DNA of 52,394 nt from Sphingomonas sp. AR_OL41 (GTDB lineage: Bacteria > Pseudomonadota > Alphaproteobacteria > Sphingomonadales > Sphingomonadaceae): the NCBI RefSeq assembly GCF_029911635.1, contig NZ_JARYTI010000034.1, positions 1-52,394 on the forward strand, read 5' to 3'. The position numbers were made by a program, and so were the translations under genes. The notes beneath the pieces were generated by a model. It saw nothing but the letters and a program-made list of their open reading frames with translations, was not told where the DNA came from and made no database searches. Positions 40,430-49,604 of this stretch are shown here, one piece after another; position 1 is the stretch's first letter, and each line of letters starts with the position of its first letter.

Positions 40430-41671
40430 TCAGGTCCAGTGCGCTTCGAGCCGGGTCAGCCCGCGGAAAAGGAAGTTCTCGCGCCATCTCGCCGTGTCGA
40501 GATCGACCTTCATGCCGGGCAGCACGGTGGCGAGATGTTCGAAGGCGATGCGCCCCTCGATCCGCGCCAGTTCGGCGCCGACGCAAAAGTGGATGCCGCC
40601 GCCAAAGGACATATGGTCCGCGGCACCGCGCGCGATGTCGAAGGTATCGGGATCGGCGAATTTCCGCCCGTCGCGGTTCGCCGCACCGACGAGCGTCAGT
40701 ACGCGTTGCCCCGCCTTCACCGGATGCCCGGCGATCGCGGTATCGGTCAGTGCGGTGCGGTAGCCCGCGACCAGCGAACTCTCGTACCGCAGCACCTCTT
40801 CATTGGTCGACGCGGCGAGGCCGGCAGGGTCGGCGACGAGGCGGTCCCATTGTTCCGGCTGGCGGTGCAGCCAGTAAAGGCCGTTGCCGATGATATTGGC
40901 GGTGGTCTCGAACCCCGCGCCGAACAGCGCGATGGCGACCGTCGTCGCCTCGTGCATCGTCAGGCCGTCGGGCGCGGATCCGGTCTGTGCCAGCGCGGTG
41001 AGCAGGTCGTCGCGCGGATGAGCGAGGCGGTCTTCGAATTCGGCGCCGAAAAAGGCTTCGAGCTCGTCGATCCGGCGATTGGCCGTCGCCAGCTCCTGTT
41101 CGGTCAGTTTGCGTGCTTCGAACACCACAAAGGCTTCGGGGATCGCCGCGATCAACTCGACCATTTCGGGCGTGTGGTAATCGATTCCCATCAGTTCGCA
41201 GATCACCATGACCGGCAATTGATAGGCGAACTGCGTCATCAGATCGGCATGGCCATCGGCGACGAACGCGGCGGTCAGTTCCTGGCAAATCTCACGGATA
41301 CGCGGCTCGAGCGCGCGCACCCGTTTGGCGGTCAGCGAGCCGGTGACGAGCCCGCGGATCCGCGTATGCTGGGGCGGATCCTGCGTGATGAAGACTTCGG
41401 ACAGCCAGCGATAACCCGAATTGGCCATGACGTCGAAATCAGGCCCGTAAAACAGCTTCAGATTCTGGGAGAAATCGCCGGTGCCGAAGTCCTTTCGGTT
41501 CATCAGGACTTCGCGGACATGATCGTAGCGGGAGACCACCCAATAGCCGAGTTTCGACCAGTGAAACGGGTCGCCTTCGCGAATCTGCGCGAAGATCGGG
41601 TAAGGGTCGACGATCAGCTCGGGCAGTGACGGATCGAACGGCGCGATTTCGGCGGCAACAGTCATGGCCAT
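40430..41671 (-). CDS. Bacterial cytochrome P450
   Basis: This 413-residue class I P450 has the I-helix oxygen-activation motif (GAGFETTANIIG), the K-helix E-x-x-R (EEVLRYE), and the heme loop MSFGGGIHFCVGAELARIEG with the axial Cys363. It hydroxylates or epoxidises a hydrophobic substrate using electrons from a ferredoxin; no ferredoxin or reductase gene is in this window. It follows the Baeyer-Villiger monooxygenase after 42 bases with SD GGGAG. In this catabolic operon it is the likely first attack on the substrate. Confidence 0.92.
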   Translation of the reverse strand: MAMTVAAEIAPFDPSLPELIVDPYPIFAQIREGDPFHWSKLGYWVVSRYDHVREVLMNRKDFGTGDFSQNLKLFYGPDFDVMANSGYRWLSEVFITQDPPQHTRIRGLVTGSLTAKRVRALEPRIREICQELTAAFVADGHADLMTQFAYQLPVMVICELMGIDYHTPEMVELIAAIPEAFVVFEARKLTEQELATANRRIDELEAFFGAEFEDRLAHPRDDLLTALAQTGSAPDGLTMHEATTVAIALFGAGFETTANIIGNGLYWLHRQPEQWDRLVADPAGLAASTNEEVLRYESSLVAGYRTALTDTAIAGHPVKAGQRVLTLVGAANRDGRKFADPDTFDIARGAADHMSFGGGIHFCVGAELARIEGRIAFEHLATVLPGMKVDLDTARWRENFLFRGLTRLEAHWT

Positions 41672-41713
41672 ATCTCTCCCTGCCCGGCATTTCGCCCAAG
41701 GCGCGTGCTTCTG

Positions 41714-43636
41714 TCAGGCGTGTGCGAAGGTCAGATCATCGGCATTGGCGTCGCGGGTCATCCGCCAGAAGGCGTCGTTGCGCCACGGCGTGATCGCGAT
41801 GATGCGGCCGCGTTTATTGCGGTACCAGTTCTCGGCGCCCGGATGCGTCCAGACCAGTTTTTCATGCGCGGCATCGAGCCTCGCGACATAGGCGTGGTAC
41901 GCATCGTCGCGCACCTCGACCGATGACGCGTCCGCCGCGATCAGCGCATCGATGATGCGCAGCGCGTAGTGCGCCTGGTTCTCGATATTGCGGATCATGC
42001 TGCCGCCATGCCCGGCACCGACATTGGGGCCGAGCAGGATGAAGAAATTGGGAAAGCCCGGCACGAGCGTGCCGAGATAGGCCGCGGCATTGTCGCCGTC
42101 CCACACGTCGCGCAGGAAGAGACCGTCACGACCAACGACGTCATAAGAGCCGAGCACGTTCGTGGTCTGGAAGCCCGTGGCGAGGATCAGCACGTCGGCC
42201 TGCACCTCTTCGCCCGAGGCCGCGACGAGCGTGTCGCCACGCACTTCGGCGAGATGCTCGGGGATGAGGCGCACATGCGGTTTGCGCAGCGTGCGGAACC
42301 AGCCATTGTCGAGCAGCATGCGCTTGAGGAACGGCGGATAGTCGGGCAGCAGCAGCGGCAGCAGGTCCTGCCGATCGCCGAGCTGCTCGACATAATAGTT
42401 GGTGAAGAACTGGCGGTGCCCGTCATTGATCTTGTTGATCGAGCGCGCCGAATCCGCCCAGTCGGGGTCGCGGAACAAGGTCCCGTGGACGCGGTCGTTG
42501 AAGGTCCATGACAGGCGTTGCTCGACCCAGTGGCGGTAGAGCGGGAAGGCGCGCATCAGATAGCGAACGCCGTCAGGCACGGCCTTGCGGAATTGCGGGA
42601 AGGGCGCGATCCATTGCTTCGATCGCGCGAAGATCGTCATCTCGGCGACCTCGTCCGCGATCGCCGGCGCAACCTGCATGCCCGATGCGCCATTGCCGAT
42701 GACGGCGACGCGCTTTCCCGCGAGCGCGACATCGTCGCGCCAGGCGGAGGTGTGCACCACCTCGCCGGTGAAGGTGTCGAGGCCCGGGATGTGCGGCACG
42801 TTGGGAATGTTGAGCAGACCGACCGCGCTCATCACGATATCGGCGAGGTGCGTTTCGGACTTTCCATCACAGTCGGTGGTGGTGACCTGCCACTTGCTGT
42901 CCGCCGCGATCCATTCGGCGCGCTCGACCTTGGTGCCGAACCGGGCATAACTGTAGAGTTCGAAGCGGCGCGCCGTTTCCAGCAGATAGGCTTCGATCTC
43001 GCCCTGCAGCGGAAAATGCTGCGACCAGTCGGTCGGGTTGCAGGAAAAGGTGTAGGTGAGGTTGGGCGTGTCGACGCCGCAGCCGGGATAGCGATTTTCC
43101 CACCAGGTGCCGCCGAAATCCTCGTTCTTCTCGAAGATCGTGTAGTCGATGCCCTTGCGCTGCAATTCGATGCCGGCGCAGATGCCCGAAATGCCCCCGC
43201 CAATCACGATCGCCGTCAGCTTGCGCTTGGAGGGGGTGGTCTGGACGGGCGGGTCGAACTGCATCGAGTAAGCGACGACGTCACCATAGTCCTCGGGCAC
43301 CGGCTCGCTCATCGCGACGCCGAGCATCGCGGCAAGCTGGGCGTTGGTGGGGCGTGGCAGCGCCAGCGGCGCGCCCTCGGTCCACGCCACGATCGCGTCA
43401 TAGGCCGCGTCGCGGATCGTGCGCTGGACGTCCTCGGCCAGCCCGCCGCTGTCATTGTCATCAAGGCCCCGGCCACGGCGGGGGACGAACGGTTCCTTCA
43501 GCCACGCCTGATCGCCCGTCAACTGGACGAGGCACAACAGCAACGCGGGAATGTTCGCCTCGTCGATACCACGGCGTAGCATCGCGCGGTCGAGCGCCTC
43601 GGCTGAGGGTTGGTCACTGGCCGTCATCGCCGTCAT
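41714..43636 (-). CDS. Baeyer-Villiger-type flavin monooxygenase
   Basis: This 640-residue FAD enzyme has two dinucleotide sites (AIVIGGGISGICAGIELQ and VAVIGNGASGMQVAPA). Between them is the Baeyer-Villiger fingerprint FxGxxxHxxxW as FTGEVVHTSAW, about residue 300. An extra N-terminal helical domain (about 120 residues) is typical of the larger 4-hydroxyacetophenone-type BVMOs. It inserts oxygen next to a ketone using NADPH and O2, giving an ester or lactone. ATG 43636 has GGAGG just upstream. It sits between the acyl-CoA ligase and P450 genes. Confidence 0.92.
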   Translation of the reverse strand: MTAMTASDQPSAEALDRAMLRRGIDEANIPALLLCLVQLTGDQAWLKEPFVPRRGRGLDDNDSGGLAEDVQRTIRDAAYDAIVAWTEGAPLALPRPTNAQLAAMLGVAMSEPVPEDYGDVVAYSMQFDPPVQTTPSKRKLTAIVIGGGISGICAGIELQRKGIDYTIFEKNEDFGGTWWENRYPGCGVDTPNLTYTFSCNPTDWSQHFPLQGEIEAYLLETARRFELYSYARFGTKVERAEWIAADSKWQVTTTDCDGKSETHLADIVMSAVGLLNIPNVPHIPGLDTFTGEVVHTSAWRDDVALAGKRVAVIGNGASGMQVAPAIADEVAEMTIFARSKQWIAPFPQFRKAVPDGVRYLMRAFPLYRHWVEQRLSWTFNDRVHGTLFRDPDWADSARSINKINDGHRQFFTNYYVEQLGDRQDLLPLLLPDYPPFLKRMLLDNGWFRTLRKPHVRLIPEHLAEVRGDTLVAASGEEVQADVLILATGFQTTNVLGSYDVVGRDGLFLRDVWDGDNAAAYLGTLVPGFPNFFILLGPNVGAGHGGSMIRNIENQAHYALRIIDALIAADASSVEVRDDAYHAYVARLDAAHEKLVWTHPGAENWYRNKRGRIIAITPWRNDAFWRMTRDANADDLTFAHA

Positions 43637-43772
43637 CCGCCTCCCTGGCATGGCGCTCGAGGCGTCCATATTACCGACGATATGCAATATCTACTCGCTG
43701 GTAGCCCGAGTCAACAAGCTTGCTCGCCAAACGGGAAGCGGTGCGCTCGCCAGGCAGCCCCTGCGAGCGCGA

Positions 43773-45401
43773 TCAGCCTGAAAATACCTCGCGCCGCACA
43801 CGCATCCCGGCCTGCTCGCGGTCCCACGTGTCGTGCGTAATGCCCTCCTGGCGCAGATCGGCCTTGAGCACCTTGGCCGAGGGCGTCTTGGGCAGTTCCG
43901 GCATGATGCGAATATAGCGCGGCACCATGAAGTACGGCATCTGCCGGATCAGGAAGGCGGCGAGATCCTCATGGACGATCGTTCGGCCGGGGACGGGCGC
44001 GACGATCACCATTACCTCGTCCTCGGAAAATTCGCTCGGCACCGCGATCGCGGCGGCTTCGCGGATATCGGGATGCGCGCAGACCTCGACCTCGACCTCG
44101 AACGACGAGATGTTTTCGCCCCGGCGCCGGATCGCGTCCTTCACGCGGTCGACGAAATAATAATAGCCGTCCTCGTCGCGTCGGAAGGCGTCGCCGGTAT
44201 GGAACCAGCCATTGGCCCAGGCCTCGGCGGTGGCTTCCGGATTGCGGTTATAGCCGCTGTTCATCGCCCAGGGGCGATCGGTGCGCACAACCATCTCGCC
44301 GATCGCGCCGACCGGAACCTCGCAGTCGTGCCGGTCGACCAGCCGCACATCGACATGCGGCCGCACCTTACCGCAGGTGCCGCGCTTGACCGGGTTCGCT
44401 TCGGACACGACGGGAGACGATATCTCGGTCATGTTGAAGATGGTGTAGATGTCGATCCCGAAGCGCGCGGTGAACGCGGCGGCGTCATCGGTGAGCGGCA
44501 CCATGAAAGCAGCGCGCACGCTGTGATCGCGATCCTCGGGTGACGGCGCGCGCTTCATCAGGAAGGTCGCCATCACGCCTAGCAGAAACACGACCGTCGC
44601 CTGCGTGCGGCGCGCGATCTCCCAGAAATGCTCGGTCGAAAAGGATTCGATCAGCGCGACCGATGCCCCGCGCGCCAGCATCACGAAGGGCGGGCCCATG
44701 CCGCCGATGTGGAAGATCGGCGCGACGCACATATAGCGATCGTCCTCGCCCACCATCGGCCAGGATTCCGGGCCGGCGTTGGAGAACATGTGCAGATAGG
44801 AGGACAATACGCCCTTGGACGGGCCGGTCGTGCCCGATGTGTAGATGATCGACTGGATATCCCAGGGCTGGATCGGCCGCTCCAGCGGCGTGAGCGACTC
44901 TCCCCCGATCGCGTCGAAACGCACCGTCGGCAGGCCGATGTCGGGCGCCTCGCCGCCCGTGACGAGGGCGAGCAGTTCGAGTTCGGCGCGATCGATCTCG
45001 CCGAGCCGCTCGACCAGATCGGGGTGCACGATCATCAGTCTCGCGCCGGAATTGGCGACGACATGCGCCAGCAGTTTGCCGCGATAGGCCGTGTTGAACG
45101 GCACGAAGACCGCGCCTAGATAATTGATCGCATAAAAAGCGATCAGCGCATCGCGCCCGCTCGGCAGCCATGCCGCGACGAAATCTCCCTGCCGGACGCC
45201 GAGCTGCTGCAGCCCCGCAGCCTTGTCGATGACGCGGCGGCGGAGTTCGGCATAGCTCCACTCCTCGCCATCCTCGAAGATGACATGGGTCTTGTCGGGG
45301 CGTTCGACGGCCCAGCGATCGACCAGGTAACGCAGCACGCATTCGTCACGATTGGGAATCCGCGGATCGCTGAAATCGCGCGGTCTTGCCGCCAGGGTCA
45401 T
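43773..45401 (-). CDS. AMP-forming acyl-CoA ligase
   Basis: This 542-residue ANL enzyme has IIYTSGTTGPSKGVLSSY (P-loop), YTIFNMTEISSP, GWFHTGDAFRRDEDGYYYFV, and the catalytic Lys in TPSAKVLKADLR. It activates a carboxylic acid to its CoA thioester with ATP. In the cluster the acid would come from hydrolysis of the Baeyer-Villiger product. ATG 45401 is used (GAAGGTG upstream); a TTG at 45431 is less likely. Confidence 0.9.
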   Translation of the reverse strand: MTLAARPRDFSDPRIPNRDECVLRYLVDRWAVERPDKTHVIFEDGEEWSYAELRRRVIDKAAGLQQLGVRQGDFVAAWLPSGRDALIAFYAINYLGAVFVPFNTAYRGKLLAHVVANSGARLMIVHPDLVERLGEIDRAELELLALVTGGEAPDIGLPTVRFDAIGGESLTPLERPIQPWDIQSIIYTSGTTGPSKGVLSSYLHMFSNAGPESWPMVGEDDRYMCVAPIFHIGGMGPPFVMLARGASVALIESFSTEHFWEIARRTQATVVFLLGVMATFLMKRAPSPEDRDHSVRAAFMVPLTDDAAAFTARFGIDIYTIFNMTEISSPVVSEANPVKRGTCGKVRPHVDVRLVDRHDCEVPVGAIGEMVVRTDRPWAMNSGYNRNPEATAEAWANGWFHTGDAFRRDEDGYYYFVDRVKDAIRRRGENISSFEVEVEVCAHPDIREAAAIAVPSEFSEDEVMVIVAPVPGRTIVHEDLAAFLIRQMPYFMVPRYIRIMPELPKTPSAKVLKADLRQEGITHDTWDREQAGMRVRREVFSG

Positions 45402-45444
45402 CGTCAACGCACCTTCACTACGAGATTTCAAGCGCGGGCCGTGG

Positions 45445-46089
45445 TCAAGCGAGGCCGATGAGCCGCAGACAGGCTTCGACCGCCTGATCGACGACCATCT
45501 CCGCTGAGCGTTTGCTGCCCGGCCGATAGCAATGGATGATCCAGCTCAGCAGCCCGCCGATCCACACCGACATGGCCGCGGCATTGGCCACGGTAACCGA
45601 GCCATCGCGGACGCAATCATCGATCAGCTTGCCGATGCGCAGGTCGAATTCGTGCCGCAGGCGCAGGATGCGTTGCGCGTCGGTGCGGTCGAGGTTCATC
45701 ATCTCGCGCTGATAGATGACGAGATATTCGTGGCGCGCGACGATGATCTCGGCAACTTCGCGCAACGACGCCTTGAGCTGGTCGATCGGCAGCCGCTCGA
45801 TCTCCTCGATCCGATCGAGCGCGGCGAGCGACTCCTGCACGCCCGCCTCGCAGATCGCACTCAGGATCGCGCTCTTGCCCTTGAAGTAGGTATAGAGAAA
45901 CGGCTTGGTCGCGCTGAGACGATCGGCCAACATCTCGAGTGTCGCCGATTCATAACCCTTCTCGTAGAATAACGCACTCGCTTCCTCGAGAATGCGCGCG
46001 CGCTTGAAGGCCACGACACCAGGCTTGATCTCGCGTGCGTTATGTTCGGAGACGGGCGGGTTCCTGACGGCGGCGCTGGATTTGGTCAT
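45445..46089 (-). CDS. TetR-family regulator of the catabolic cluster
   Basis: This 214-residue TetR-type protein has an N-terminal HTH (about 28-75; YESATLEMLADRLSATKPFL, YTYFKGKSA) and a long C-terminal ligand domain. Its ATG overlaps the stop of the Fe-dehydrogenase gene (ATGA) and the acyl-CoA ligase follows after 43 bases, so it is inside the operon that it probably controls. The ATACC-type inverted repeat at 47346-47362 upstream of the operon is its likely target. Confidence 0.87.
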   Translation of the reverse strand: MTKSSAAVRNPPVSEHNAREIKPGVVAFKRARILEEASALFYEKGYESATLEMLADRLSATKPFLYTYFKGKSAILSAICEAGVQESLAALDRIEEIERLPIDQLKASLREVAEIIVARHEYLVIYQREMMNLDRTDAQRILRLRHEFDLRIGKLIDDCVRDGSVTVANAAAMSVWIGGLLSWIIHCYRPGSKRSAEMVVDQAVEACLRLIGLA

Positions 46090-47264
46090 GCGGCCCTTCT
46101 GAGAATTTCCATGATGTCGGCAGGCGACGTCACGGGGCGCGGATTTGTCCTGCCCCATATATCAAGCATGGTATATTCCGCCACCTGCTGGAACCGATCC
46201 TCGGTTACGCCGACTTCACTCAGGGTGCGCGGCATCCCCAGCGAACGGATCAGCGCGTCCAGGCTCGCCGCCGCCGTTGCATGGGTGTTGCCGAGACAGG
46301 CGCGGATGCGGTGCTGGCGGCTGTCGTCATATTCGGCGTTCCACTCGAGCACATAAGGCGACATCACACAGGAACAGTGACCATGGGGCACGCCACAGGT
46401 GCCGCCCAGGATATGGCCGATGGCGTGACTGGCGCCCATCGGGACACCGCCGATGATCGAGATCATCGATTGCCACGCGCCGACCTGGCATTTCAGACGC
46501 CCCGCCATGTCGCCGGGATCGGCCTTGGTGCGCGTCAGCCCCTCGACCAGCAGGCGAAGTGCATTGTCGGCAAGGCCGTTGGCGAAGTCGTTCGATTTGT
46601 CCGACGCGAGCGTCTCGACCGCGTGATCGACCGAGCGCACGCCGGTCGACAGCCACAGCCATTCGGGCGTGTGCACGGTCATCGCCGGGTCGAGTACGAC
46701 CATGATCGGCGCCATATTGCGGTGCTCATAACCCTGTTTGTGCGCGGTCTTTTCGTCGGTCGCGCCGGACAGCGCGTTGAACTCGCCGCCCGACAATGTC
46801 GTCGGTACGCAGATCGTGCGGATGTCCGGGCCGACCTTGACCGGGTTGATCACATTGCCGGCGTCGTCGACATAGGTGCGCAGCGGCTCGAAATCCTCGA
46901 CACTGCGTACGTCATGCTTGAGCAGCAGCGGGACGATCTTGCCGGCATCGATGACCGAGCCACCGCCAATGCCGACAATGAGGTCGGCGTTCGCGGCGCG
47001 CGCGGCTTCGGCCGCGGCGAGAACGTGCGCGCGCGGCGCGTGCGAGGCGAGGCCGCTATGCGTCGCGGCATGGCGATCGCCGAGCGCCGTCTCGATCCGC
47101 GTGATTTCATCGGTATTGCGGCGGAGCGTATCGGACGTCAGCAGGAAGACCCTGCGCGCACCCATCGCTTCGGCTTGCTCAAGGACCGCCTCGCGCGCGG
47201 GTTTCCCCATCGTGACGCGCTCGGTCACCGTAAAGGTCATCTGGCTTGGCGTGACGTCGTTCAC
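46086..47264 (-). CDS. Iron-containing alcohol dehydrogenase / maleylacetate-reductase-like
   Basis: This 392-residue group III dehydrogenase has the NAD site LIVGIGGGSVIDAGK, PTTLSGGEFN, and metal ligands in SVDHAVETLAS, MGASHAIGHILGG and VPHGHCSCV. Relatives reduce maleylacetate or oxidise alcohols. With a BVMO in the operon, oxidation of a P450-made alcohol to a ketone is attractive; maleylacetate reduction in an aromatic route is the alternative. GTG 47264 has AGGAG six bases upstream. It is the first gene of the minus-strand operon. Confidence 0.88.
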   Translation of the reverse strand: MNDVTPSQMTFTVTERVTMGKPAREAVLEQAEAMGARRVFLLTSDTLRRNTDEITRIETALGDRHAATHSGLASHAPRAHVLAAAEAARAANADLIVGIGGGSVIDAGKIVPLLLKHDVRSVEDFEPLRTYVDDAGNVINPVKVGPDIRTICVPTTLSGGEFNALSGATDEKTAHKQGYEHRNMAPIMVVLDPAMTVHTPEWLWLSTGVRSVDHAVETLASDKSNDFANGLADNALRLLVEGLTRTKADPGDMAGRLKCQVGAWQSMISIIGGVPMGASHAIGHILGGTCGVPHGHCSCVMSPYVLEWNAEYDDSRQHRIRACLGNTHATAAASLDALIRSLGMPRTLSEVGVTEDRFQQVAEYTMLDIWGRTNPRPVTSPADIMEILRRAA

Positions 47265-47345
47265 GGTTTTCTCCTATCGGGCGCATATCCTTGCGCTCTT
47301 CGACGCATTATGCACGGGCTGCGGGCTACTGGCTAGTATCTTTCT

Positions 47346-47362
47346 ATACCAATGTTCGGTAT
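47346..47362. promoter_or_regulatory. Inverted repeat in the divergent catabolic promoter
   Basis: ATACCAATGTTCGGTAT has ATACC/GGTAT arms and 6 of 7 symmetric pairs over ATACCaA/TcGGTAT. It lies between the Fe-dehydrogenase start (47264) and the racemase-like start (47559), suiting a TetR operator that acts on both directions. Related half-sites occur at 51935-51968 and near 43672-43678. Confidence 0.5.
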
Positions 47363-47558
47363 GGGGCGACTCGTCGCTTGACCCTCGCCCTACCGGCAGG
47401 TAGCTCATAAACGCAATACGGCACAATATTGGCCGTGGCGCAGAGACGGGAACCCGAGATTGAGCTTCGATGGATCAGCGATTGCTCTCTCCTGAATCGA
47501 TACCGTGCGCTGCAAGAGCGGATGTCAGGCCAGCCACCGTCGATCGAGACGTGACGCG

Positions 47559-48677
47559 ATGAGCGGCCCCTTGGCGGGTCTCCGCGTGATCGAGTTTGCC
47601 GGCCTCGGGCCGACGCCGTTCGGCGCCATGATGCTGGCCGATATGGGCGCCGAGGTGTTGCGCGTCGACCGGCACAGGACGGAGATCTTCGGCGGCGGGG
47701 ACGAGCGCGACGACTTTCTCAACCGCAGCCGCCCCTCGCTGGCGCTGGACCTCAAATCCGGCGAAGGGCGCGCACTGGCGCTCGAGCTGGCGAGCCGTGC
47801 CGATATTCTCATCGAAGGCTTCCGTCCCGGTGTGATGGAACGCCTGGGTCTGGGGCCGGAGCCGTTGATCGCCGCCAATCCGCGCCTGATCTACGCGCGG
47901 ATGACGGGCTGGGGTCAGTCGGGTCCGATGACCCACAAGGCCGGCCACGATATCAATTACCTGTCGATGACGGGCGGCCTCAGCCTGATCGGCCCGTTCG
48001 ACGGTCCGCCGGTGCCGCCGATCAACTATGTCGCAAATTTCGGCGGCGGCGGCATGCTGATGGTCGTCGGCGTGCTCGGCGCGCTGGTCGAGCGATCGGT
48101 CAGTGGGCGTGGGCAGGTCGTCGACGCGGCGATGGTCGATGGCGCTTCGTTGCTTGCCACCCAGATCTTTGCCTGGACCGCGATGGGCCGCTGGCACCCC
48201 GGCCGTGGCGGCAATCTGCTCGACGGCAGTGCCTATTTCTATCGCTGCTACCGCACCGCCGACGACAAGTTCGTCGCGGTCGGGGCCCTGGAACCGCAAT
48301 TTCATGCCGAGCTGATCCGGGGCGTGGGGCTGGATCCTGCGACGTTCGGCGATCATCTCGACCCGGCCTGCTGGGCACAGCGCGCAGCACAGCTCGAAGC
48401 GATCTTCGCGACGCGCGACCGCGATGCCTGGATCGAGCACTTTGCCTCGTTCGACGCCTGTCTGAGCCCGGTGCTCACCCCGGAAGAGGCGACCCGGCAC
48501 CCGGCCAATGTCGCGCGCGGCGTTCATGTCGCGGTGGCGGGCGCGATGCAGCCGGCGCCGGCGCCGCGGTTCGACCGCACCCCGTCCCCGCTTCCGACGG
48601 CACCCGTCAGATCCGGCGAAGGCGGCGAGGAGCGCTTGCGGGCATGGGGGATCGAACCGGCGGCGGTCGCCCTATAA
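47559..48677 (+). CDS. CaiB/BaiF family, alpha-methylacyl-CoA racemase-like
   Basis: This 372-residue protein has the N-terminus PLAGLRVIEFAGLGPTPFGA, typical of alpha-methylacyl-CoA racemases, and GRGQVVDAAMVDGASLLATQ with the catalytic Asp region. It should epimerise 2-methylacyl-CoA esters so that they can enter beta-oxidation. It is divergent from the dehydrogenase operon and converges on the MBL hydrolase with a 6-base overlap. This points to a methyl-branched intermediate in the pathway. The start is set by homology; no strong SD is seen. Confidence 0.88.
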   Translation: MSGPLAGLRVIEFAGLGPTPFGAMMLADMGAEVLRVDRHRTEIFGGGDERDDFLNRSRPSLALDLKSGEGRALALELASRADILIEGFRPGVMERLGLGPEPLIAANPRLIYARMTGWGQSGPMTHKAGHDINYLSMTGGLSLIGPFDGPPVPPINYVANFGGGGMLMVVGVLGALVERSVSGRGQVVDAAMVDGASLLATQIFAWTAMGRWHPGRGGNLLDGSAYFYRCYRTADDKFVAVGALEPQFHAELIRGVGLDPATFGDHLDPACWAQRAAQLEAIFATRDRDAWIEHFASFDACLSPVLTPEEATRHPANVARGVHVAVAGAMQPAPAPRFDRTPSPLPTAPVRSGEGGEERLRAWGIEPAAVAL

Positions 48678-49571
48678 AGCGGACGACAGGATCGGCCGAA
48701 AGCCGGTCCCCTCGCGAACGACCCGCGCGACATGCGCGCCGGCAAAATGCGCCGGTATTAGCAGCGCCTCGCGGTCGGCCGCCTCACTGAGCACCTGACG
48801 GCGCGTCTCGCGCGCCTGATCGGCATCCTCGCAAAAGGCGCTGTTCCATTCCGGCGCGTAGATCTGCGCGGGATGGTGGACCACGTCGCCGACGAACATC
48901 GCCTCCACCCCGTCCGACGACACGTGCATCACGGTGCTTCCGGGCGTGTGTCCGGGCCGGGCGTGCAACACGAGGCCGGGCGCGACTTCGAAGCCGTCAT
49001 CCGCCCATTCGGCGCGCCCGGCCTGCAGGATCGGGCGGACGCTGTCTTCGAACATCCCACCATTGACCAACCTGCCGATCACGCCGGGGCCGGCGGTCGT
49101 AACCTCGGGATCCCAATAATCGCGGTCGCGCACCGGCAGGACATAGCGGGCGTTGCGAAAGGTCGGCTGCCACGCCCCGTCGATCAGCCGCGTGTTCCAG
49201 CCGACATGGTCGACATGGATGTGCGAGCACACCACCGTGTCGATGTCCTCGGGCTGGAAGCCGGCGGCGGCGAGCCGGCCGAGAAAGTCGGTTTGCAGAT
49301 GGGCGAAGATCGGCAGATCGGGGCGATCCTTGTCGTTGCCCGCCCCGGTATCGAACAGGATGCGCTGCTCACCGGTGTCGAGCACCCAGCTTTGCAAGAC
49401 AGCGACGAGCTTGCCTGAAAGCGGGTCGAAATAATCCGGCACGAACGTGTCCCGGTGGCTGTCCCAGGTATCTTCGCGAAATCCCTGGAACAGCTCCGCC
49501 GGCGGACTGAAGGTGCCGCACCACTCCTCGACCCGGTGGACCGCGATCTTGCCGATGCTGAAGCGGTCCAT
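48672..49571 (-). CDS. MBL-fold metallo-hydrolase (lactonase-like)
   Basis: This 299-residue metallo-beta-lactamase fold protein has the zinc motif VCSHIHVDHVGWN (HxHxDH), later metal ligands in ARPGHTPGSTV and FVGDVVHHP, and PAHF at the end. This subgroup contains N-acyl-homoserine-lactone and other lactone hydrolases. Beside a BVMO cluster it could open the lactone product. It starts 33 bases after the TonB receptor stop, likely the same transcript. GAGGG precedes ATG 49571; a GTG at 49574 is adjacent. Confidence 0.87.
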   Translation of the reverse strand: MDRFSIGKIAVHRVEEWCGTFSPPAELFQGFREDTWDSHRDTFVPDYFDPLSGKLVAVLQSWVLDTGEQRILFDTGAGNDKDRPDLPIFAHLQTDFLGRLAAAGFQPEDIDTVVCSHIHVDHVGWNTRLIDGAWQPTFRNARYVLPVRDRDYWDPEVTTAGPGVIGRLVNGGMFEDSVRPILQAGRAEWADDGFEVAPGLVLHARPGHTPGSTVMHVSSDGVEAMFVGDVVHHPAQIYAPEWNSAFCEDADQARETRRQVLSEAADREALLIPAHFAGAHVARVVREGTGFRPILSSAL

Positions 49572-49604
49572 CACGCCCTCGAACGATCAGTGGCGACCCC
49601 GTCC